In this document: piece after piece, positions 58,001 to 64,000 of the stretch | Layout of the letters: each line of letters starts with the position of its first letter | Numbering within the stretch: position 1 is the stretch's first letter | Assembly (NCBI RefSeq): GCF_954871325.1 | Contig: NC_088775.1 | Location: 7,479,561 to 7,543,560 of the forward strand | DNA from: Gordionus sp. m RMFG-2023 | Taxonomy: Eukaryota > Nematomorpha > Gordioida > Chordodea > Parachordodidae | Direction of reading: 5' to 3' | DNA: 64,000 nt | Position numbers and translations under genes: made by a program | Notes under the pieces: model-generated | Told to the model about the DNA's origin: nothing | Seen by the model: the letters and a program-made list of their open reading frames with translations, nothing else | Database searches by the model: none

Positions 58001-59275
58001 TAAAGGGAAAGCATTTTACCCAAGGTGTTTTTTTCTTACCCCGTTAATTTTGTGCCTTTTCTTTATATCTTTAGTCTTACTTAATTTAACCATCTAAATT
58101 ATAACAGCTAGATGTCTATATCCTTCAACCATTCACATCTAAAATAAATGATAACTTTTAGTTAAACTGTCTGACATGTGAATAACTAATTTTGAAGCCT
58201 TGTCAAGTATGTTTTGTATATATCATATTAATATCTCCCTAACAAGGGAAACATATAGCTCAATAATAATTTTGTCAAAATTAAATAGCATGGTTTTTGT
58301 TTAAAATTGATCCAAGTGTAGGTGTAACCCTATAATGTGATAAAGCGACAAAAATTGTGTTTTATACGTAATAATCAAATTAAAACGCGATTTATTAGCA
58401 CTACGAGTGGCAAGCGCAAGCTGGAAAATAACGATGACGATAGTGACCAGATCCCTAAAAATGAGACAGCTAAAGCTAGTGTAGTAGAAAATATCCCGAG
58501 CGATCATGGTGACCTGATCTCTAGAGATGAAAGAGATAACTCTAGTGAAGAAGTAATCGCGAGCCATATTAAGCTACCCCCTACCCCTCCGGAATCTCAC
58601 GAAAGCGAGCTTGGAGAAAAGGATCGAGATCAACTCCAAGAAGATACTGGCGCCACAGATATTAAGAATAGTTTGAAGGACGACGGGGTTGAAGGAGGAA
58701 TTCAGGTTGACCAGTTGGATAAGCAGTCCATATATTCCCTCACGGGAGTAAGATTACTTTCTCTGGAACGTTGGGCTAGGCAAATTCTGTTCTCGGTTCA
58801 CGTTTTTGACAATTTATCCAATTTGGCCGGCATTTACCTCTCGTCAATTAAGGGCAAAGAAGTAAGCGATGTCGTCTACCAAATAAATCCTCCTGCCATT
58901 TCTAGCGGTAAATTCTTGAAATGATATGACGGTAGTTGGGTTAATGGCTTTTGTTTAGGTTCATATGGGTAAATCATAATAACCTCTTCATTTTTCTTAT
59001 TATCAATTAATAAATTAGGTGTAGTGGAGAAATCTTGTATAAATGTGGAATGCGTGCAAATGCTCGAAACCATTCAGAAGGACATCGAGGAATGCAAAAT
59101 ACTCAGAAAATCGCTGATAAAGGAGTTCAAAGACGAATTTAACGCCATTTTAAATTTGCGACGCGATGCCATCCTGACCCCCGAAACGCGAAATTGGAAC
59201 CGGTTTGAGATACCGAGTGGCGGGGAGGCATTCAACAGTTTAAGCGTTCATAACAAACGCATACGTATAGTGTAA
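55054..59275 (+). CDS. acidic coiled-coil protein, three exons, complete, family unknown
   Basis: Exons 55054-55271, 58399-58907 and 59019-59275 (TAA) join to 327 residues. Introns are GT-AG (GTATGA, GTAAAT donors; TTTATTAG, TAAATTAG acceptors) and phases agree (2, then 1). Exon 1 encodes a likely coiled coil (about 9-50; VIQLQREVSSKKAEISRI, LRSD-type heptads) and a GGYPIPYTNPDSS turn. Exon 2 starts with a basic GKRKLEN, then ~100 acidic, disordered residues including LPPTPPESHESE, then a folded-looking segment (GVRLLSLERWARQILFSV, LAGIYLSSIKGKEVSDVV). Exon 3 is helical (VQMLETIQKDIEECKILRKS) and ends HNKRIRIV. Codon use is balanced and GC is higher than the introns. I recognise no family; KRKLEN could be a nuclear signal (inference). 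Intron 1 (3.1 kb) contains a gag fossil, a large inverted repeat and a family A MITE. Confidence 0.7.
55600..56400 (-). pseudogene. Gypsy-like gag fossil in intron 1 of the coiled-coil gene
   Basis: The minus strand shows a Gag-like series (YDDIVKLLKNYYSKKT, then FSKTEQGKGETITEYIK) followed further down by GGIKGHLQKIC, a remnant of the zinc-knuckle region. The order matches capsid to nucleocapsid of Ty3/Gypsy-type elements. It is a broken fossil with many interruptions and no LTRs that I could find. It lies antisense to the host gene. Confidence 0.5.
56575..56750 (+). repeat. left arm of a large inverted repeat
   Basis: It pairs with 57847-58027 in reverse complement. Shared blocks in order: ttttggg/ttgggtaaaatgc, ccatttaattttaaata, agatataattgagc, catttaaatttcttta, taatggtaggcctt, aaagttatataatg, aatattgttt and aaaatcaaatcag. 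The arms are about 176 and 181 bp with moderate divergence, spaced by 1.1 kb. Confidence 0.75.
57412..57630. mobile_element. family A hAT-like MITE
   Basis: The ends cagagacctgcag and ctgcaggtctctg are perfect inverses. Interior blocks (gggcctggtttt, ggcccggttttttt) and the core ccaataatgacggtttc match the family. 219 bp, located between the arms of the large inverted repeat, so it probably inserted into that element. Confidence 0.85.
57847..58027 (-). repeat. right arm of the large inverted repeat
   Basis: Reverse complement partner of 56575-56750. Together with the spacer it forms either a long-terminal-inverted-repeat (foldback) element of about 1.45 kb or a tail-to-tail pair of one dispersed repeat. 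Because it sits inside intron 1, the primary transcript could fold into a long hairpin. Confidence 0.75.
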
Positions 59276-59870
59276 AAAAAGAGATTTTTTAAAATATATT
59301 AATTTTCTTATTTTATTAAAACAAAATTACTTTTTTTTATGTAAAAAAAAATGTTTTTATTATATTTAACCCTAAATTAAATTGATTGAATTAGAAACAA
59401 ATTCATATTTATAAAAACGGGTTAATCTTCACATACAATTTTTGAGATATATTTTAGCTTCATTTAATTCCACCAGTGATATTTATAAAATATTATATTT
59501 ATAATAACCCCATCCCTTTCCCAGTGATAAAAGAAATTTTTATATTGTCGCGCCATTTAGTACATTGTTTAAGAATTAATTCTATGTATATCATTATAAT
59601 ACCACAAGAAATAACAATAGTTTCGGCGAATATAGTTTGTTTGATTGACTAATAAATTGCTCAAAGATTTATTTGTTTGTTTTAAACCTCTTGCATCTAT
59701 TTAGTAGTTGCTACTAAATTAAGGGTAGTGACCTTGTCTATCCACAAATTTTAATACCAATCCTATAACTATACCTATCAAATATTTATTTATATTTATC
59801 ATCAATTACTTTTTATTCCCCAAAAGCTAATCATCTCAAATAAAATATGGGCAATGTTTATGGCTAAATG
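59276..59870. other. 3' flank of the coiled-coil gene; no gene
   Basis: AT-rich. An ATTAAA at about 59315 could serve as the polyadenylation signal. I see nothing else. Confidence 0.4.
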
Positions 59871-60073
59871 TAGTATTGTAATAAACGGCTCGATTTACAT
59901 GATTTTTATAAACGGTAAAATAGAGATTTTAGTCAATATATTATTATTTCCTTCGAAATTTCACCAATAAGATGATCAAACCTCTTTGCCATCTGGGCAA
60001 AATCTCCAAGCTTGGTCAATTTACTTGACTAAAATCTTGAGTACGGCTAAATCAAGCTTTTTGGCAACACTAG
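59871..60073. mobile_element. family B hAT-like MITE, decayed, inverted orientation
   Basis: Left gtagtattgtaataaacggc; right tttggcaacactag. Its central block tttgccatctgggcaaaatc is the reverse complement of the family centre, so this copy is inverted relative to the others. Inner gagattttagtcaatat and tgactaaaatcttgag are inverted repeats. Divergence is high. Confidence 0.6.
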
Positions 60074-61822
60074 CTGAATATAGCTCGTTAATATAATTAT
60101 TTTTCTTGTTACAGACAATATGACAAAAAAAAATCTAATTTTTAGTTAACTCTATCTTTTGAAATAATTCTATCTATTTTAAAATATTTCAAATAAATTG
60201 AATATTGGTTTGCCTTTATTCATTTATTTTTATTATGAAATTATGAATTTGATAAAAAAAATAGAGATGAAAATATCGGATCTTATATCTAACATCGGCA
60301 CATCCCTGATTAAGAGTAATTCAATAAGACATATATTCCCGAATATCTAACTTGATTATTTGAATAAATTATTCGTATAGAATTTAATTATTCTATTTAC
60401 TCCTAATACCGAATTTTATACCATAGAAAGGACCATGATTTTTTTTTAAAAAAAATAAAACGTTAAAGAGGCCTTCATTTTGTTTACACCAAAATAAATC
60501 TACATACTTTGAAATAAAATATATAATTTCATAAGAAAACAGCGGTTAACTTGTCAACAATTAAATCATGAATGTTTGCATCATTAGTGGTGGTGCTAGA
60601 TAGATGATACCCGTATTTTATTTTTTTAATAAAGGAATATATTCTATTAAAAAAGAGATATGTTTAAAGAGAGCTAGCATGCTAGTGAGAATATTATTGT
60701 TGCCTATTTTTTTACTTCCTTGTGGGAGTGAAAGAATTATATTAACCTAGATTCGACTTCTCAACGATAAAATAATCGCCATTTTGATAAATATAATTTT
60801 TTTTAATATCTTTGTTGGGAACTTCAAAATCATTTAATTCCATAGTTTTACAGACTATAGACAATGAATGGTGTTGAAATTCTTCCAGCACACGTTCCTG
60901 TTAGAAGTTGAAAATTTAATATATGAACATGAATTGAAGATGCCAATTTATTAAATATAATCAAAATCTAAAATAAAACATAAATAAAGTAAAAATATAA
61001 AATCATACTAAAAAATATAAAATCAAAGTCAAACTAATATTTATATAAAAAAGGTTTCCCTTTCTTTTTCTTCTTAATATTACATTTTTTATCTCTATAT
61101 TTATACTACTAAAATTTACATACCATCGATATTATTTTATTTGTCCCTTAATTTTCTTAAATTTAACCTTTCGATTAACTTAACATTTTAAACATTTTAT
61201 CTTTACACAATTTATATTCAAATTTCTTTAAATTTATAATTAATTTCAATACACGTGTTCGACAGTTCCTACATATTTTATTTTGTTCAATTTTTAATAC
61301 TTTCCCATCTATCTGTCCTATGGATAGATAAAAACACGTGATCACCTAAGATAAAGTTATTTTGTCCAATTATTTGAGAATAAATTATGTTTCGTCGCCC
61401 ACGACGATCATTTAAATGTGAAATAAAGGAAGAGGCCCTTTTTAAAATATTAGAAATACTATTCCCAATATTATTGGTAACAACTATTTTTCCGTGTAAT
61501 TTTATGGCCAACATTTTTTAAACGAGGACTATTTGTAATATTATGAACAATTTGAAAGTGCGAATCTTTGTTTGAAACCTTTGCGATTTTAGTAGCAATG
61601 ATAATTTTTCTCATTGGAAAACAATTACTTATCTGTGAACGTATAAATAAATATTTTACCCTTCTTTCCCTAATCGTTAAATATATAATCTACTCCTTAA
61701 TATTAAGGAAAATCGCTATCGATATTTAATTATATTAAAATTTAGCTTTTAATGATTTTTTATATAAAAATAGATCGCCCTCGACTCAGCCTAATTTTTA
61801 GAAAACCTTACTTTTAAAATGG
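60074..61822. other. intergenic stretch, no firm gene
   Basis: AT-rich. A minus-strand frame at 61287-61514 (HLNDRRGRRNIIYS, NFILGDHVFLSIHRTDRW) is protein-like; it may be a coding fragment of a mobile element but I cannot place it. cgccattttgataa at about 60778 recalls the arm of the MITE at 24505-24764. Confidence 0.35.
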
Positions 61823-62095
61823 AATATTTTTCCAGCCTGACCCAGTATAAATTTGTTAGGTTTTATTATTCTATGGCATACTTTGGATTTTTGTGAAAAG
61901 TTTAAAAGGAATTTTTTCGTATATAAAAAGTATTAATATTTTAAATTCACTTCACAGACCTATGCAGGAAGTTAATATTTTTCCAGCCTGACCTAGTATA
62001 AATTTATTAATTTTTATTATTTTATAACATACTTTGGATTTTTGTGAATAGTTTAAAAGGAATTTATTGGTAAATAAAAAGTATTAAGCCCTATA
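61823..62095. repeat. tandem duplication, two ~150-bp units
   Basis: The block aatatttttccagcctgacc, cagtataaattt, catactttggatttttgtga, agtttaaaaggaattt and aaataaaaagtatta is present at 61823 and again at 61974, a period of 151 bp. Divergence is about one base in ten by eye. Confidence 0.8.
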
Positions 62096-62175
62096 CAGGA
62101 CTATTATAATGTATTAGAATACAATATTTTAATATCTAATAATTATATGACAAATATCATTTATATATATCTTAC

Positions 62176-62248
62176 CTCTTTCCTTATGTCCTTCAACTTG
62201 AGACAAAAGAGCAAGAAAATGCACAATAATTGTTAAATCTAATGTCAT
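62176..62248 (-). CDS. possible signal-peptide first exon of a secreted protein
   Basis: From an ATG at 62248 the minus strand reads MTLDLTIIVHFLALLS, then QVEGHKER, and meets a strong GTAAGA donor at 62175. The hydrophobic core and the polar residues after it fit a cleavable signal peptide, and phase-1 junctions after signal peptides are common in animal secreted proteins. No following exon was found in phase down to 61 kb. A diverged copy of the same sequence lies just upstream (about 62310-62420), containing LDLTIIDHIPGNSLL. Only 24 codons support this call. Confidence 0.3.
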
Positions 62249-62721
62249 TTTTTTTATAAAATACAGTGTATAATTTTTTCCGTTGCAATCTGACTCTTTA
62301 ACATTTCATGTAGAATAAATCCTTGTCGGTAAGGAGCAGAGAATTGCCAGGAATATGATCAATAATGGTTAAGTCTAATTTATTAACAAATAATTGAGTA
62401 ATTTTTACCATTGCTATCGATTGAGTCCTCCGCATCAAACGTATGGGGATATTTCTCTTTCATAGAATCAAAAATTTAGACAAATAATTAGTTAAAACAC
62501 AAGTTGCAATAAATATTTTATTTTCATTCGGATTTTTTAAAAATTTATATTCATGTGAAAATATTTATGATTTTATATAAATTTACAAAAACAAAAATGT
62601 CTTTTAACTTTTGTAGAACCCTTAAAAAAATATATATTCCAAACTAAAATCTTTATTAAGTTTTTTCTCCTTTACATATAAAAATTTACATTATGCGAGA
62701 AAATAAAAATCAATATATTTA

Positions 62722-62854
62722 GACATGTGCGCCGCCGGTCAAATGCGCGGCCGCCGATGATTTTGACCACGCCGACGCCGCGCGCCAAAAAATTGTCTGC
62801 GCTCAACACGCCGCCGCCGATGTAAAAATTCGGCGGCGTGGCGGCGTGATACAT
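62722..62854. mobile_element. GC-rich CGCCGCC element (short inverted-repeat type)
   Basis: A 130-bp island of about 60% GC in AT-rich surroundings. The left side atgtgcgccgccggtc and right side ggcggcgtggcggcgtgatacat are imperfect inverses, with cgcggccgccgatg and cgccgccgccgatg repeated inside. Any open frame here is a by-product of composition. Probably a MITE with GC-rich ends; superfamily unknown. Confidence 0.5.
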
Positions 62855-63218
62855 ATTTTTTATTATTTATTTTATATATTATTTATGAATATAAGAAAAA
62901 TATTAAATATTTTTTGAATTATTAAAAAATGCGATTTTATTTTTTAAAATTAATAAATATTATTTGCTATAAATTTGATTTGTGACAATCCTTATTCGCT
63001 CACTTTGGGCAGGTTTGTGACCAACGTGCTAGATAAAATAAGATTAGGACATTAAATTTGAAAAGGTAAATCTATATTTTATTCTTTTATTTTGATTCAA
63101 ATAATTTACAACTCGTTATATAAAATTTATTTTTTATCATAATAGAAATTTTATTTAATGATTTTTATTTTGTTGCTATTACAACATATATAAAAATACC
63201 AGGACTAAAACAATTATA

Positions 63219-64000
63219 ATGGATGCAGCATTGCAATACCCTGTAACAATATATAGTATATCCTTGCAAGCAAAACCTTCTTTTGCATGGAAAAATTTTG
63301 GATCCATAATATTAAAAACTGATACAAATAATAAGAGAACCAGTGTTGCTACAGATAAAGTCTTTTGTAATATATGCTTGCAAATAGCACTTGATAAAGA
63401 TGGTGAGGATGAAAATAATTCTTCATTTTCAGAGTAAATTTTTTGATTATTTTATAAATATTAGTAAATTTTTTAATTAGTTATCCAATCAAATCTTTTT
63501 CAAAAAATATCAGCACATCAAATATAATAAAACATTTACTTGACAAACATGATTTATCATGTAAAGAAGAAATATCTAAACAAAATTTAAAGTTATTTTT
63601 CAAACCCATTGTAAAAGATACAACTGACCCTATAAAAGATAAAAAATGGATTCTGGTAAGGAATTATGTTCTCATGTGTTGCAAGGATTTAATGCCATTC
63701 TCTTCTATAAATAATACTGGAATGCAAGATTTTCTAAAGGTTATTTGTAAAATCATTATAATTTTTTATAGGGCAATCTTAATTTTTATTTGTTAAGATA
63801 TTTAATTATTTTATAACATCCCACATTTAGAATTTTTTATGGCAAAATATTTTATTATTAACTTTTTATTATGTAGAAATATGGCATTATTTCAGATGCC
63901 AAAGAATTACCTGACAGAACTACACTTAGCCGGAGTGGATTAGATGATGTTTATTTATCAATGAAAGCATACATATGCCAACAAATTAATGTAGGCCGGA
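63219..64000 (+). CDS. BED zinc finger / hAT transposase-type gene, 3 exons, runs off right edge
   Basis: Exons 63219-63433, 63481-63739 and 63877-64000 (cut by the edge) join in consistent phase (2, then 0) with GT-AG introns of 47 and 137 nt. Exon 1 has SFAWKNFGSIILKTD and CNICLQIALDKDG; exon 2 has STSNIIKHLLDKHDLS. Together they give the BED pattern W.xF ... C-x2-C ... H-x4-H. Exon 2 goes on with LFFKPIVKDTTDPIKDK and MQDFLK, exon 3 with ELPDRTTLSRSGLDDVYLS, the 'lPsRxTls' start of the hAT transposase core. All reading is open. It is either an autonomous hAT element that is still intact here or a host-domesticated ZBED-like gene. BED fingers bind DNA; the protein should be nuclear. The start ATG is the first in frame. 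Confidence 0.7.

Noticed and set aside
58301-58567. Minus-strand open frame over exon 2 of the coiled-coil gene
   Set aside because: Shadow; the plus-strand exon has splice sites and joins in phase to two other exons.
61287-61514. Minus-strand frame with NFILGDHVFLSIHRTDRW
   Set aside because: Vaguely like a mobile-element tail but no diagnostic motif; could be chance or an unknown remnant.
62672-62854. 60-codon Arg/Gly-rich frame over the GC-rich island
   Set aside because: Explained by CGCCGCC composition of a repeat, not by coding constraint.
1-64000. CRISPR arrays, bacterial operons, prophage or plasmid features
   Set aside because: No regularly spaced repeats with unique spacers, no ribosome-binding sites with packed ORFs; splicing and repeat content are eukaryotic.

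Overview
The window looks like nuclear DNA of an AT-rich invertebrate animal. It has spliced genes with GT-AG introns, some tiny (40-48 nt) and some of 2.7 kb or more, tRNA-like fragments with B-boxes, and a dense layer of short inverted-repeat DNA elements. The overall look, with hAT, pogo and Gypsy-like debris in roughly 75% AT sequence, would fit an arthropod such as a parasitic copepod. That placement is inference only. There are no operons and no CRISPR arrays.

Host genes, left to right. (1) Minus strand 3283-2795: the first three exons of a collagen galactosyltransferase (COLGALT/GT25 family) with signal peptide, running off the left edge. (2) Plus strand 11119-11612: the candidate 3' end of an unrecognised gene. 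(3) Minus strand 14768-13074 and 27677-25968: two paralogous single-exon seven-helix receptors of the rhodopsin-like type, with an unusually long second extracellular loop. (4) Plus strand 36416-39965: a complete four-exon gene for a 189-residue protein whose CCHC zinc knuckle is split by an intron. (5) Plus strand 55054-59275: a complete three-exon gene for a 327-residue acidic, coiled-coil-rich protein of unknown family. (6) Minus strand 62248-62176: a possible signal-peptide first exon. (7) Plus strand 63219-64000: a spliced BED-zinc-finger/hAT-type gene with open frames, cut by the right edge.

The rest is mostly mobile-element sediment. Family A is a hAT-like MITE (ends CAGAGACCTGCAG, GC-rich subterminal CCGGGCC blocks) with at least six copies. 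Family B is a second hAT-like MITE (ends TAGTGTTGTTAAACGG; one copy has a perfect 8-bp target duplication) with at least six copies. Family C is related to B. There is a ~3 kb hAT-type element at 6.7-9.7 kb, a 1.4 kb hAT element at 47.1-48.5 kb, a ~2 kb pogo/Tigger-like element with TA target duplication at 30-32 kb, several decayed hAT and DDE transposase pieces, a LINE-like fragment, a Gypsy-like LTR element fossil (44.1-49.2 kb) whose 3' LTR holds the 1.4 kb hAT element, and a second Gypsy-like gag fossil inside an intron at 55.6-56.4 kb.

The most interesting structures are: the two complete, phase-consistent but unrecognised genes; the receptor pair; a ~180-bp inverted repeat with arms 1.1 kb apart inside the large intron of the coiled-coil gene; the pogo element that landed in the terminal repeat of an older MITE and carries an ~85-bp internal tandem array in place of its catalytic core; and the open spliced BED-hAT gene at the right edge. 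I see no clear multi-gene 'system'.
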